Made by a program: the position numbers and the translations under genes
Part shown: positions 1 to 11,700 of the stretch, in pieces
How positions within the stretch are numbered: the stretch's first letter is position 1
How the letters are laid out: every line of letters begins with the position of its first letter
Notes under the pieces: model-generated
The model's database searches: none
What the model was told of the DNA's origin: nothing
The model's input: the letters and a program-made list of their open reading frames with translations, nothing else
Source: Protopterus annectens
Taxonomy: Eukaryota > Chordata > Ceratodontiformes > Protopteridae
Assembly (NCBI RefSeq): GCF_019279795.1
Contig: NC_056747.1
Span: 1,003,702,432-1,003,766,431, forward strand
Reading direction: 5' to 3'
DNA length: 64,000 nt

Positions 1-430
1 CATGGTCTGCTGTCTTTCTGGTGCCACGATTCATCAGATCATATAGGTACTCAAGTCTCTCAACAAGTACCATTATCATTTGGTCATAGTTCATGCTGGT
101 GTGAACGACTTGAAACATACCTCCCTGGATGATATGAAGAAAAACATGATTGAGCTCTCTGATTATGTGTCACAGGCAGGTATGTCCCTAGCCTTCATCA
201 GTATATTACCCTCACTTAGGATGATACCACAATATAAACAGAAAATCATTGACTTCAATAATTGGCTTTGTTTTTTGTGTCATTCCAAGGGGATCCAGTT
301 TCTGTCAGCGTGGGATAACATGATTAATAGACCTCAATGCTTTGCCAAAGTTGGTCTCCATCTGTCACCCCTGGGATTTTGGCTACTGGCAAAGGCTCTT
401 CCCATCCTCATAGTGCCTTTTTAGACAAAG
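1..430 (+). pseudogene. CR1 ORF1 C-terminal part, SGNH/GDSL esterase-like
   Basis: Frames here encode an SGNH-hydrolase-like segment. Visible blocks are a 'CLSGA' piece near 10-30, 'VHAGVND' near 85-105 and 'GLHLSPLGFWLLAKAL' near 352-400. These match the later conserved blocks of GDSL/SGNH esterases, with Asn in block III and Asp/His in block V; here the Asp position before GLH reads Val. CR1 and some L2 elements carry this domain in ORF1, where a lipid or membrane role has been proposed. The N-terminal GDSI block is outside the window but is seen in the copy at 38384. The open stretch 80-424 (114 residues) ends in a stop before ORF2. It is a decayed fragment, not a host esterase. Confidence 0.75.
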
Positions 431-456
431 TCACAAAGACGAAATTCCCAATGAAA

Positions 457-3250
457 AAATGTCATCAAAAAAACAACTGCAGGGTTATGCTGCTAAATGC
501 TAGGAGTCTTAGGATTAAACTGCACTCACTGGAAGCAGTCCTCACCTTGGAAGACTCAAACATCTGTGTGGTCATGGAGACCTGGTTCAAGGCTGTGGAG
601 AGGGCCCCAGCCATACCAGGTTACACCTCCTTCCACACTTTCAGACCACAAGGCATGAAAACTAAAGGAGACTGTTTATCAATATTCATTAAAGATAAAT
701 ACACCTCCAGATTGGTTAAACAGTTTCCCTGGAGGTATTTAGGTGCAATTAACTGTTGGTAGGACACATATTCAAGTCATTGCCAGTTATAGGACCCCCT
801 CCATGAATCAGGACACCCACTCTGCCTATTTGGATCTACTTGAGTCTATGAAGATACATCCAAACACCATGATTTTGGGCAAATTCAACTACCCATCCAT
901 TGACTGGGTAAATTATTCATGCTCAAACTCAAATGGCCAAAGGTTTCTCGATTTCATTAACTCCAATGCCCTGGAACAGCTGGTTGACACCCCCATAAGT
1001 GGTACCAACATCCTGGATCTGGTGCTTACTGATACAGTGGGCCACTGTAGCACCCCGACTGTGAGGTCTTCCTTGATGAGATTTGACCACAAATCAGTCT
1101 GATTTGAAGTAACTATCTCACCTGACCCCCGCAGCAGCAACTAGACTAAAAACTTCTCCAAAGAAGATTACAACTTCTTATTAGATGGTATAAATAGCTT
1201 CACTGCATCTCCCCCCTCAGATGGAACTGGCAACTATGCTGAGTTCTCCACCAATGCTTTATACAAACACCTGTATAACTGCATTGATTCAACTCGGCCA
1301 TACCTGATAAGACCAAAACAACCTCTTCAAGGAAGAGCAAACCTGACTGGTGGACAACTGCAGTTTACAGGCTTTACAATAACAGGAAGAAACTGCTGGC
1401 TAAGAGTAAGATGGAAGCAGACCCTAAACTGGAAACACTCCCTCCTCAGTTTAAACAAGCATGTAATATTTCTTGTGAAGAACTCCAAAGCAAATTATGA
1501 ATCCAAATTAGCTTCCTCAACTAAGGACAACTATAAAGCATTAGATAGTTACATACGTAAACTAAAAGGAAAGGCCCAGATTTGCACCAAACTGATCCAG
1601 CTAACCTGTTATCTAACAGGTTCTGTGAAAACTTAACTCCCCTGTCCCCACCTCCCCACCACACATACCCCATGACATCCCTACCAGCTGTCCCCTATCT
1701 TGTATCTCTAAAGAACAGGTCATAAATGCCCCCTCTAAGGCCAAAAACACAGCATCTGTGGGACCTGATAACATCCCTGCCTGCATCCTACATGGGCTTC
1801 AACAAGAATTAGCAACACCATTGGGTACTCTTTTCAATCATAGTCTAAGTAATGGCTTCATCCCAGCTGAATGGAAAACAGCTATTGTTATCTCCTTGGA
1901 CAAAGGTGGTGCTTCCACTGGCTCAGGAGCTATAGACCTATTAGCTTGATTAGTCTTATCTGCAAGGCCATGGAGGAAATCATCATGGACCTTATTAACA
2001 AAAATATAGGTAATATATAGGTAATCACTAAACACTTGACCCTACTCAATTTGAATTTGTCAAAGGGAGATCATGCCTGTTTAAACTGGTGGACTTCTTC
2101 AAGACAGTCATCAAGATCCTGGATGAGGAGAAATCTGTGCATACAGCCTACCTAGGCTTAACCTAGGCTTTTGGCACTATACCCCACTCAGGCATCTTTG
2201 ACAAACTCACCCAGATGGGTATCAACACTTTTGTTATGTGGGTCACAAACTTGCTCACTGATAAAACCCATACATTCAAAATAGGGGAATCCACCTCCAA
2301 CAGAGACCTGTAACCAATGGTGTTCCACAGGGATCAGTCCTAGGTCCTCTACTGTTCGGAATCTCTTTCTCTGAAGTACAAGCAAAAACTAAAGGTTTAT
2401 GGCTGACAAAATTTGCTGACTCCTGCAAACTGGGAGCAGTCATAGAATCTCCAAATGATGACAACATCCTACAAGAGAGTCTTATGCAAACAAATGATTG
2501 GTGCCAAAGTCATTGCCTTAAACCCAATGCAAAAAATGCATTATCACCCCTTTCAGGAAGGGTTATGTTCCTGCTAACTACCACTTCAATAACAAAACCC
2601 TAAGTATGCACTCAGTGGTGAGAGACCTTGGCACGCAGGTTGCCAGCAATCTTATCTTTAATCACCATGTCTCCACATTGGAAAAAGGGCATTCTATATT
2701 GCTCATCTCATAAGTAAGAGTATTGCCTCCAGAAAAAAGAAGTTATAACCTCCTTGTATTCTTCCCTCAACAGGCCAATAATTGAGTGCAATGCCCTTTT
2801 TTGTATGTACCTTTCCAAGCACCTGCAGCAATTGAAGAGACCACAAAGGCTCCTCACAAGGAAAATTCAAGGTCTTCAGCATTTGTCCGATGTGGACTGA
2901 CTGAAATCACTGTACTTTCTTCTGTTTTATACCAACTACTCAGAGGCAATCTCTGCCTTGATATAGGGCAATTTCTTACCCTGCTTTATTGGAAATTATC
3001 TATATCCGCAAGTCAAATGGCACACGGGTAACTCACTCTAAAGACCTTAACCTAGAATGTGACATTAACAGAACCTGCTGGAGGGACAGATTTGTCTCCC
3101 AGAGGTTACCACACCTTTGGAACAGATTCCCACTTCATGTCAAACAGAGCACCTCATTGGGTGTCTTTAAATCCAATCTAGACGATTGGATGGGTAACAG
3201 TAAATTCACCCCAGGGGGTTCCACCTGTGTCTCTCTTAGACAGTGGCAAT
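457..3250 (+). pseudogene. CR1 ORF2 remnant: endonuclease plus reverse transcriptase
   Basis: ORF2 of the CR1-like LINE is broken into several frames. The endonuclease starts with 'VMLLNARSLRIKLHSLE' (about 484) and includes 'METWFKA' and a changed 'GKFNYPSIDW' where the family has GDFN. The RT begins near 1700 ('SVGPDNIPACILHGLQ') and continues through 'TNGVPQGSVLGPLLFG' spread over two frames near 2320-2360. Its active-site box near 2410 reads 'KFADSCKLGA', having lost the second Asp of the FADD that copy 2 keeps. The C-terminal 'RDRFVSQRLPHLWNRFPLHV' (about 3088-3150) and 'LDDWMGN' match the other copies. Multiple frameshifts and stops mean it cannot encode an active protein. Confidence 0.8.
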
Positions 3251-3379
3251 AGCTGCTGATCTTGGAAACAAGGATAACTTGGCTAGGCTTGTAAGGGGCC
3301 TAGAGTCATTAGCCTAGTAATTTTGTATGATCCTATGATCCTACGTTACTGTTTATAGGCTAAATATAGTTAAGATATT

Positions 3380-4540
3380 AATAAATGGGTGGCATAGTAA
3401 AGAAATTGTGATCAAAAAGGGGATAAGACAAGGTTGCCCTTTGCGCAGTATTATTTTTGTATTAATAATGAATATTGTTTCAACTCAGGTTAATATGGAG
3501 ATGGAAGATATGGAATATATAACCAATGAAGGTAGAAATATGCCAATGATGTTGTCGTACATGGATAATGATATTCTTATTACAAGAAATCAAAAATATA
3601 TGGTTAATGTGATTAGTTCTTTACAGGAAATTATACAAGAAATATTTTTTTATTAATAAAGATAAAAGTGTAAGTTTAGGTTATGTTGGTATGCTAAGGG
3701 ATATTAATTTTAATAGGAGAAGTATAGAATTACTTGGTTTGATATTTGGGAAAAGAGAATATATACAAGCTATATGGAAAGAAAAAATAAATGTCATGAA
3801 AATCACGTGTACATTTTGGAGGACTTTTAGACTATCTTATAAGAGAAAATATGCTTACGGTAATTCAATTTTACTTGCCAGAATTATTTACTTAGTAAGT
3901 GTCTTTAGTATCCCATTGGCTTTTGAAAAAGTATTTTATAGTATTATATTTACATTTATTTGAGGTTCAAGACTAAATGCAGTTAAAAGAGGAATTTTAT
4001 ATGTGAAAAAATAAGGCAGTCTGGGATTGTTAAATCCTATAGTGTATGCAGCTTGTCTAAATGTGTTTAAACTATTAAGAAGTCTGAAAGATAATGATAG
4101 TTCATTATTGGTGAGAATTTTAAAAGCTAACTATAATAATGAATGGATGACTATTTTGAGTTCTAAGAGAAGAAGATTATATGAAAATGATGAAATGAAT
4201 AATTATCAAGACAAAATTTTGCTTTGGAAATTAAAAGTTAATGAAATTGAAAAAGATAGGAAGCTATGCTATCTTAAAATTATGGAAAAATTATTTTATA
4301 TTTATCCTTGGAAAGATGTGTGCAAAGAAAAGAGGGTTGCAATTAAGGCAAAAATGGAAAGACATAAAAACATGGGAATGTCAAGAGTTTCTATGGAGGT
4401 TAATGGTACAGAAATTACCAGTGAAAGCAAATATGCCATATAAAAGCAAAAACAACAGAAATTGTATATATTGTAATCAATCTGAAACTAGTGAACATGT
4501 TTTCTTGAGTTGTAAAAGAGTTAAATCAATATAGAATATG
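3380..4540 (+). pseudogene. Tx1-like ORF2 remnant, RT to C-terminal zinc finger
   Basis: The first open stretch (3408-3656) contains 'KKGIRQGCPL', the L1/Tx1-type form of RT motif IV, followed by 'YMDNDILIT' where the active-site box should read ADD. Further frames (3691-3963, 4027-4443) carry the thumb-like region. At 4241-4534 another frame ends with 'CIYCNQSETSEHVFLSC', a CX2C...HX4C motif typical of the C terminus of L1/Tx1-clade ORF2. Several frameshifts separate the pieces. Assignment to Tx1 rather than L1 rests on the paired zinc knuckles in ORF1 of copy B. Confidence 0.7.
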
Positions 4541-4871
4541 GTGATAGATTTAAAATATTTTTAAAATTATATGGATGTAAATAGTTTAAAAATGGCTATG
4601 AGTATGAATATTATGGGGACAAGTCAAAAAATTATGTTTACAGTATTAATAAAAATATATTTTCTATAATTAAGATCATATGGTATCAAAGAGTGAAGAA
4701 AGTTTTGTTCACTGAAAGATGGACTCAAGCAAAGATGTTAAAAGAAATAAAAATTTGGTTGTGGAAAATGGAGTGGGGGTCCAATAATGAAAAATGAAGA
4801 AATTATTTTGTAAAAAAAGAATGTATTACTTCAAGTATCTGTTTATAAAAATTGTTTAAATGTTGTCTATA

Positions 4872-4874
<3 letters not shown>

Positions 4875-4962
<88 letters not shown>
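4875..4962. repeat. (TA)n(TG)n compound microsatellite
   Basis: About 29 TA units (4875-4933) run directly into about 14 TG units (4934-4962). The array lies in the 3' UTR region of Tx1-like copy A. Small apparent frames across it on either strand are low-complexity artefacts. Confidence 0.95.
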
Positions 4963-4966
<4 letters not shown>

Positions 4967-5299
4967 AGATAAATTGTATATATTGTAAATAAGTTTTGAA
5001 AATAAAGGATCCCTACTTATTAGGAGAGTGCTTGTTTCAATCCTAGTGCTGTGGTGGTTCAGAAAATAGTGCTCAAGGAGATCCCTGATGGTGGATAACA
5101 CAAAGGCAAATTCTGGTGGAGTGTTTGAGGCTCTACAAGATTCTGCAGTATTGTTTCAGCAAAAGTTTTAGGTTTCATCAGAAGCAAATGTTTAAAACAA
5201 TGATGGATGTTTTATTACAACCCTCCAGTCGGGATGGTTTTGGGATGATATTTTGGGTGAATTGTTGTTGAAGAGTGAGCAGGAGAGTGGAAAAGATGT

Positions 5300-6370
5300 T
5301 TCAGGGGAGACATTATTGACAAAATCCAATCAGAGAAATTGGAAGGCATTTTAAAATATGATTGCTGGAAAAAGAAATCACATGCCAAGACTGTTAAGGA
5401 AAATGAAGGGAAAGTGATAAGAGATGAACAGAGGAAAGGAAATGTCAAAAATCAAAGCAAATGTTTGGGAAGAATTCAGAATAAAGAAGAAAAAGAAGTG
5501 AACAGGTATGACATTTGGGATAACTGAATGGTCCCATTGGGATTGAAGGGTCATGAAGTAAGATCTTTTATTCTTATTCATGAATAAACATTTTGTGACT
5601 TTATTTTTGAGACTGGTTCTATTCTGAAAAGTTTTTTAGGGGAGTATGAGAAGAAAAAGAATTGCAATCCATGAAACTCATGTAGCTAAAGCATTTCAAA
5701 GGGAAACAGAAAATAAATGTTAAATTTTGAATTGAAGCTAAAAAGACACTTTTAAGAGGTATTAAGCAAAATTTGTAAAGAAGTTATGGACATTAGCAAA
5801 TTGTATGATAACAGAGGATTATGGACTTGTCGATGGGACTGTCATATTGCATTGAAAATAGAAAAAAAAATGTTCATATCTCTGTATGTTAAATGTAGAA
5901 GGTAACAGGGATGTTGTAAAATACTGGCAACAACCTAAAACTTGTCTTTTTCTGTGGAAAAGATGATTATTTGATCAGTAGCTGAAATAACAGTAAATGT
6001 TATATTTGTGAGGAAACAGGTCATAATGCAAAAAGGTGTAAACTGAAATGTTATAAATGTAACAAAAATGGACATTTATGGATAGATTATAATCTATAGA
6101 AAAGAATTAAGAGGAAGAAAACAAAAGTGAGGATAGTATACAGATAGAAAAAATGGTCCTGATAAAAGATAAAGAGGAGGTAGGGAAGTAATGCCAGGGT
6201 AAAAATAAACATAAGGATAAAAACAATAAAAAAGAAGATATTATAGAAGAACTTTCTGAAATAAGTGATAAGAAGGAAATACACTGGAAAATAGTTAAAG
6301 GTGTAAATAATTCTATTGGCAAATTGTGAGAGACAAAAAAGGAAAGTTTAAAAGGTTAAGTATAAAAGAG
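5300..6370 (+). pseudogene. Tx1-like ORF1 remnant with two CCHC zinc knuckles
   Basis: A lysine-rich reading frame holds a clear zinc knuckle at 5998-6039 (CYICEETGHNAKRC, CX2CX4HX4C). A second starts at 6049 (CYKCNKNGH), where the final Cys position is Asp, so it is degenerate. ORF1 proteins of Tx1-like and many other LINEs bind element RNA through such knuckles. Upstream the sequence is basic (for example 5339-5527), consistent with a nucleic-acid-binding protein, but the frame is interrupted. The downstream Lys/Glu-rich tail to about 6360 leads into ORF2. Confidence 0.6.
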
Positions 6371-6399
6371 AAAAAGAAAGGAAATGGATAATGCAAATT

Positions 6400-7126
6400 A
6401 AATAAATACTTTAAATGTACATAATTTCAAGTAAGCTACAACATAAATATAATGATAATTTTAGAATTATTTCTGTAACTATAAATAGGATTAAAAATAT
6501 AAGTAGAAGAATAGGCATACTAAATTGGTGAAGTAAGAGTACTGTTGACGTAATACTATTGGAAGATGTAAGAATTTTGACTCATGGAGCGAGATTACAA
6601 ATAAAGAAACTCTGGGACAGAGATATAACACGGAACCTAGGAAAATAACTATGTTCTGGCATAGATGTACTTTGCAGAAAGTCAGTGAAAATGCTGAATA
6701 TAGCATTTGTAATGATGAGAAGATTAACTATTGTAGAGGTCTGATGATATAATCAGGTATATATAGCTATAATATTGTATACATATGTTACAGGTAAAGA
6801 ATGGGAAAATTTATTTTATAAAATTCTAGATTTGCAGTGATTAATATGAATATAATATTAATGGCAGATTTTAATTGTGATTTGACAAGAAAAAAGAAGA
6901 GGAGATGAAATAACATTAAGAATTTTTTTTTTAAATTATAAAATGCAGCAGTTTAAAGATTTGGAATAATAATTTGTGGATATAGTTGAGGTGTATATAG
7001 GACTGAAAGAGATTATTTTATTGTATCACAAGGTTTAAATATAGCTGAGAGACAGAAATTTCTAACAGGATTTTCAGATCATTCATATGGATATTTTTTA
7101 AAGAAATATATAAAAAATGTTTTTTC
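6400..7126 (+). pseudogene. Tx1-like ORF2, endonuclease part
   Basis: Broken frames resemble an APE-type endonuclease: 'RIISVTINRIKNISRRIGIL' near 6460-6525, 'VILLEDVR' near 6555 where the family has a catalytic Glu, 'ILMADFNCDL' near 6856 matching the GDFNC block, and 'FSDHSYGYF' near 7072 matching the terminal SDH. The order and spacing are right for an ORF2 N-terminus of L1/Tx1 type. The gene is cut at 7126 by the antisense CR1 and resumes at about 8934. Stops and frameshifts are frequent. Confidence 0.6.
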
Positions 7127-8932
7127 ATAGGATCATAGAATCATAGGAGGTTACTAGGCTAATGGTCCCAGGGCCCTTATAATCCTAGCCAGGTTCAACC
7201 CATGTTTCCAGGGGTATCTTGTTCAAGCAGACACTACAATCAGCACCAATTGCCCCTGTCCAGAATGGAGACAGGTAGAACCCACAGGGTGAATTTCTGG
7301 TTACCCACCCAATCATCCAAATTGCACTTAAATGGGGTCAATGAGGGGCTTTGTTTACCTTGAATAGGAAACTTGTTCCAAAGGTGGGCAACTTCTGTAA
7401 GACAAATCTGTCTGTCCAGCAACCTCTGTTGATCTCACATACCAGGTTAAGGTCCTTTGAGCAAGTGGCCTGTGAGGCATTTGACTTGTGAATGTGCAGC
7501 ATTTCCATCAAAGCTGGATCAGTGATTGCACTATATGCAGGGCACAAGTCACCTCTGAGCAGTTTGTATGACACAGAGTAAAGGGACTATGATTTCAGTC
7601 TGTCTGCATAGGATAGATCTTGAAGACACTGACTTTTCTTCTTAAGGAGCCTTTGTGGTCTCTCCAATTGCTGCAGATGTTTGGAAAGGAACATACCAAA
7701 AGGAGCATTGTACTCTATTATTGGCCTGATGAGGGAAGAGTACAGGGGTTATAACCTCTTTTTTTTCTGGTTACAATTCCCTTACTTATGAGATGTGCAA
7801 TATAAAATGCCCTTCTTACCACTGTGGAGACATGGTGATCAAAGTTGTGTGCCCAGATTTCTCACCACTGACTGTGTTCTTAGGGTCGTGATATTGATGT
7901 GGTAGTTTCAGGAACATCACCCTTGCTGTAGAGGATGATAATGCATTTTTGCATTAAGTTTAAGACCATGACTTTGTCATCAGTCATTAGTCTGCATAAG
8001 ACCTTCTTGCAGGATGTTGACATCACTAAGGGTTTCAATGATCGCTCGCACTTTACAGTCATCAGCAAACTTTGTCAGCCACAGTCCATTTGTTTTAGTC
8101 TGCACTTCAGAGAAGTAGATGAGGGGTCTCAGAACTGATCCCTGTGGAACACAACTGGTTATGGGTCTGCTGGAAGAGGTGAAGTCCTCTAGTTTGACTG
8201 TATGATTTCTATCAGTGAGCCATTTTGCAAGTACCTGAGACTATATGGGTTGATACCCAACTGGGTGAGTTTATCAATGATGCCTGAGAGGAGGATTGTG
8301 TCAAAGGCCTTGGCTAAGTCTAGATACATCATATGCAAAGATTTGCTGTTGACTAGGGCTTTGGTGGCTGTCTTGAAGAAGTCCACCAAGTTTAACAGGC
8401 ATGATTTCCTCTTGACAAAGCCAAACTGGGCTGGGTTGAGCATTTGGAGATTTCCTATATCTTTGTTAATAAGGTCCATGATGATTCATTCCATGGCCTT
8501 GCAGATAAAACTGGTCAGGTTAATGGGTCTGTAGTTCTTGGGGTCTATGGATGCAACCCCTTTGTGCAAAGGGATGATGGTAGCTGCTTTCCATTCTACT
8601 GGGATGAAGCCAGTGCTTAGGTTGTGATTGCAAAGCATGCTCAATAAATTCATGTTTTAACTCATGTGGAAAACAGCCCAGGATGTTGTCTGGTCCCATA
8701 GAGGCTGTGTTTATGGCCTTGGAGAAGGCATTTAAGACTTGCTCTTTAGAGATAAAAGGCAAGGGACAGGTGTTTGAAATATTTTTGGTATATGTGGTGG
8801 GGACAAGGGAGTGAAGTTTTCACTGAACCTGTCAGCCAGCAGGTTTGCTATATCCACAGGTTCTGTACATGTAGTACCATTAACTATGAGTTCAGTGCAA
8901 ATCTGGGCCTTACCTTTGAGGTTTTTTTTTTT
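7127..8932 (-). mobile_element. CR1-like LINE, copy 2, 5'-truncated, antisense
   Basis: Read on the minus strand, the copy starts inside ORF2 at about 8930 ('KNLKGKAQICTEL', matching 'KNLNGNSQICSEL' of the 41-kb copy) and ends at 7127 with the octamer tail (CTATGATTCTATGATCCTATG). RT pieces include 'ASMGPDNILGCFPHELKHEF' (near 8650-8710), 'YLDLAKAFDTILLSGIIDKL' (near 8270-8330) and an intact 'KFADDCK' box near 8055-8078. It is broken by frameshifts. It interrupts Tx1-like copy B between the endonuclease and RT, so it is younger than that element. T-runs flank both ends and obscure any target duplication. Confidence 0.85.
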
Positions 8933-8933
8933 A

Positions 8934-9642
8934 GAATGGCAGTCAGATGTAATAAAAGTGGAAAAAAATATAAAACAATGTGTATAGATGCTTTGAAACA
9001 TTTGGAAAGTAATGACAGAGATGTGATAGAATAGGAATTTATGAAGAGTAACAAGAGAAAATTAAAGAATTATTATTAAAACAAAGATATTACTTACAAG
9101 GTAAACAAGAAGAGGTACCAGCTTATTTGAGAAGCATAGTTAAAGAGAATGCTATTGTAATGAGTGAAATGAAAGGCAGGTGAGATCTTAGCAACAATTT
9201 ATGAATATCATAATAAATAATGCAAAGAAAATGTTTCAAGAAAGAAAGAAAGTATAAAAAAGTAAGACACGTTAAAAAATTAACAGAACAAGAAAATAAA
9301 GAATTAGAAAATGAGATTTTCTTGTCTGAATTAGATAAGGTACTTGGACAAGTTAATTTATAGTTGTTTGCAGGACCAGATGGAATATGATACCAATTTG
9401 GTAAGAGTTTTACAGAGTGGCAGAAAACACACTTCTTAAAAGTTATGAAGGAGTGGTTAAATGAAGGTTTTATATAAAAAGATTTATGCAGTGGTATACT
9501 TAAATTTGTATGGAAAAAGGAAGATAAAAATAAAATTGAAAATCGGAGACCTATAGTATTGAACAATGCAGATTATAAGAATGTTTATTAAAATAATTCA
9601 GAAGAGAATAGAAAGTAAAATGAAACATATTATGAAAGATAA

Positions 9643-9677
<35 letters not shown>

Positions 9678-11035
9678 AGAATATCAGGAATTGTTATTAA
9701 TATTAAGGGAAATAAGAATGATATTATAGACAGGACTGACAAAACCATAATCAGGATAGGAGATTTAAATAAAGCATCTGATGCAGCACAGCATGATTTT
9801 TTGTGAACAATTATGGAAAAGTCTAATATTAGTGAGAAAATTAAGAATGTATGTTGTTCTTCATATAATAAAAATAAAGTAAGAATTTTAGTGAATGGAT
9901 GGTTAAGCAAAGAAATAGATATAAAGAATGGTATATGTCAGAGATGCCCTGTGAGTAGCATATTATTTGCATCAGTTATGAATGTATTAGAGATGTAAAT
10001 CTGCATACGAAAGGTGATAGTTATATTACTAATAAAGGGATAAAAATTCCAGTTGTGTTTACTGATGCAGATGATGTTATATTGATTGCAAGAAATAAAG
10101 TCTGGATGAAAGAAGTTGTATGTTACATCAATGTTTAAACGCAATAGGCATGACTTTAAATAAAGAAAAAATAAAGGACTGGGTGATATAGTAAAGGTAG
10201 GAGTATCTTCTTCAGTGAAAAAAATCTCTGTGTTAGGAATATGATTTATGGGTAAAAATTAAAAATTGAGTGAGGAACAATGGAATATGATAACAGATGA
10301 AAGAAAGGAGCTTAGTTATTTTGGGAAAACATACAATCTGTCATTTAATAAAAAGGTTTATTTGATTAAGTTATAGTGGGAAAGACTGTATATTTAGCTA
10401 GTGTCCCTATGTTGCCAATAATCTATGAAAAATAAATACTACATTTATGTTTTTTTTCTTTTAAATTGCATTTGAAATAAAATCCAGTGAAGAGAGGAGT
10501 CTTATATATGAATAAGGAAGATGGAGGTTTATGATTAATAAACCCAATTGTTTATGCTGCTTCTTAGAATTTGTATAAAGTTTTGTTTTGGATAAATGAT
10601 AAAAATGAGAAGTTTGTAGTAAATTTACTAAAATACAAATATGAGCAGCACTGGGATATGTTTAAAAATTCAGGAAAATAATGTTTAAACAAAGAAATTA
10701 ATTATCAAGAAAAAATAAGTTATGGAAAATAAAAATTGATGAAATAAAAATGAGAGGAAAGTGTGGTATAAAAATATCATGATGTAGCATTATTAGGGTA
10801 ATCACTGGGCTGAGTTAGTGAGTAAAAAAGTTAAAACTATAAAAGTACAAAAAGCATGGTATAATAGGCAAGTAGAATGGCCATAATTTTTATGGAGATT
10901 AGTGATTAATAAATTACCAGGAAAAGTAAATATGCCATATAAAAACATCAGTGAAAACATTTGTTTATATTGTGGTAAAGAAAAACTACAAAACATGTTT
11001 TCTTATAATGTATAAGGGTTGCAAATTGTGAGGAA
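8934..11035 (+). pseudogene. Tx1-like ORF2, RT part
   Basis: ORF2 resumes after the CR1 insertion. Recognisable pieces are 'NRRPIVLNNADYK'-like sequence near 9541-9580, 'NGWLSKEIDIKNGICQRCPV' at 9893-9952 (RT motif IV, usually IRQGCP), 'FTDADDVILIARN' near 10059-10096 (active site, ADD kept) and a final finger 'CLYCGKEKLQNMF' near 10963-11000, where the His has changed. Many stops separate them. A short (TA)n run sits at 9642-9664. It matches copy A in order and motifs. Confidence 0.65.
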
Positions 11036-11469
11036 CATTATGCAAAGAAAAGTTATTTGTAAATGTAAAGGAGGCAAATGAAACAATTATGGATATGATT
11101 ATATATGGATGCTGTAAACATAAAATAAGTAATAGGCTAATAAAACAGATAAAAGATTATTTTATGTTGTATTGTATGGACCATTTGGAATAAAAGGATA
11201 AATTAAATTATGTTTAATGGTAAATGGAGACTACCAGTAATTGTAAGAAAAATCAGATGGCAGTTGTGGAAAAATGAGCAGGGGTCAAATAATGATAAGG
11301 AAGATAGAAACTTAACATGATAATGAAAAGTAAAATATTTGTGATTGTATGACAATGAAAAGTAATGGAAATTTGTACAATGTATAAATTGTAAACAAGT
11401 TAATACATGATAGTATTGTAAATAACGGTTTAAATAAAGAACCCCTACTCTTTTGGATAGGTGCTATGG

Positions 11470-11700
11470 GTTCTTTCATATCCACCCGAGCTACCATCAA
11501 CTCAAGCAAATGAAATCTCTGTTTAATGCCTCATCTGAAGGATGACACATTCAGTAGTGCAACACCCCCTTATGCTGCACTGCACTGTCAGTAATCCAGC
11601 TACCTGGGGTGGGAGTAGAACCCTCATCCATATGTACCAAAGGTGATTGTGCTGCATTTTGTACCACTAACCGTGCAATGAAACTGCAGCCTTCTCTCAG
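11470..11700 (-). repeat. tRNA-derived SINE candidate, antisense
   Basis: On the minus strand, starting near 11690, there is an A-box-like GGTTAGTGGTAC and, about 40 bases on, a B-box-like GGGTTCTACTCC (11606-11617 on the plus strand). Downstream is 'TCATCCTTCAGATGAGGCAT', which resembles a 3' segment seen in many fish and tetrapod SINEs. A related copy lies at 24255-24405. No poly(A) or target duplication was established. Boundaries are approximate. Confidence 0.5.

Larger units (their letters stand above)
1..3345 (+). mobile_element. CR1-like LINE, copy 1, cut by window start
   Basis: A non-LTR retrotransposon copy runs from the end of its ORF1 through ORF2 to its 3' end. The order is esterase-like ORF1 tail (about 1-430), apurinic-type endonuclease (about 460-1100), reverse transcriptase (about 1560-2700), C-terminal region (to about 3250) and a 3' end with repeated CTATGATC-type octamers (about 3290-3345). 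The same layout, at close protein similarity, recurs at 38357-43433, which shows one family. An SGNH-hydrolase ORF1 and an octamer tail without poly(A) are known for CR1. The 5' end lies outside the window. The 3' end abuts Tx1-like sequence, so this copy may have landed in a Tx1-like element. Confidence 0.85.
3346..5012 (+). mobile_element. Tx1/L1-like LINE, copy A, 3' part
   Basis: The 3' half of a non-LTR element is adjacent to the CR1 tail. It has the middle and end of an RT ORF, an AT-rich 3' UTR holding the (TA)n(TG)n array, and a 3' end 'AATAAAGGATCCCTACT' near 5000. The same end motif (AATAAAGAACCCCTACT) closes copy B near 11450, so both are one family. Copy A starts abruptly inside the RT at the CR1 junction. 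Its 5' part probably lies left of the window, displaced by the CR1 insertion, but it may simply be truncated. Confidence 0.65.
5013..11460 (+). mobile_element. Tx1-like LINE, copy B, split by a CR1 copy
   Basis: A long element lies head-to-tail after copy A. It has a 5' region (5013-5300), an ORF1 with zinc knuckles (about 5300-6360), an ORF2 endonuclease (about 6400-7126), an antisense CR1 insertion (7127-8932), then ORF2 RT (8934-11000) and a 3' UTR ending in the same AATAAAG(A)CCCCTACT end as copy A. Composition is strongly AT-rich and purine-rich on the plus strand, unlike the CR1 inserted in it. Both ORFs are broken. The two ORF1 knuckles and the C-terminal CX2C..H..C finger suggest the Tx1 group. 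Confidence 0.7.
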
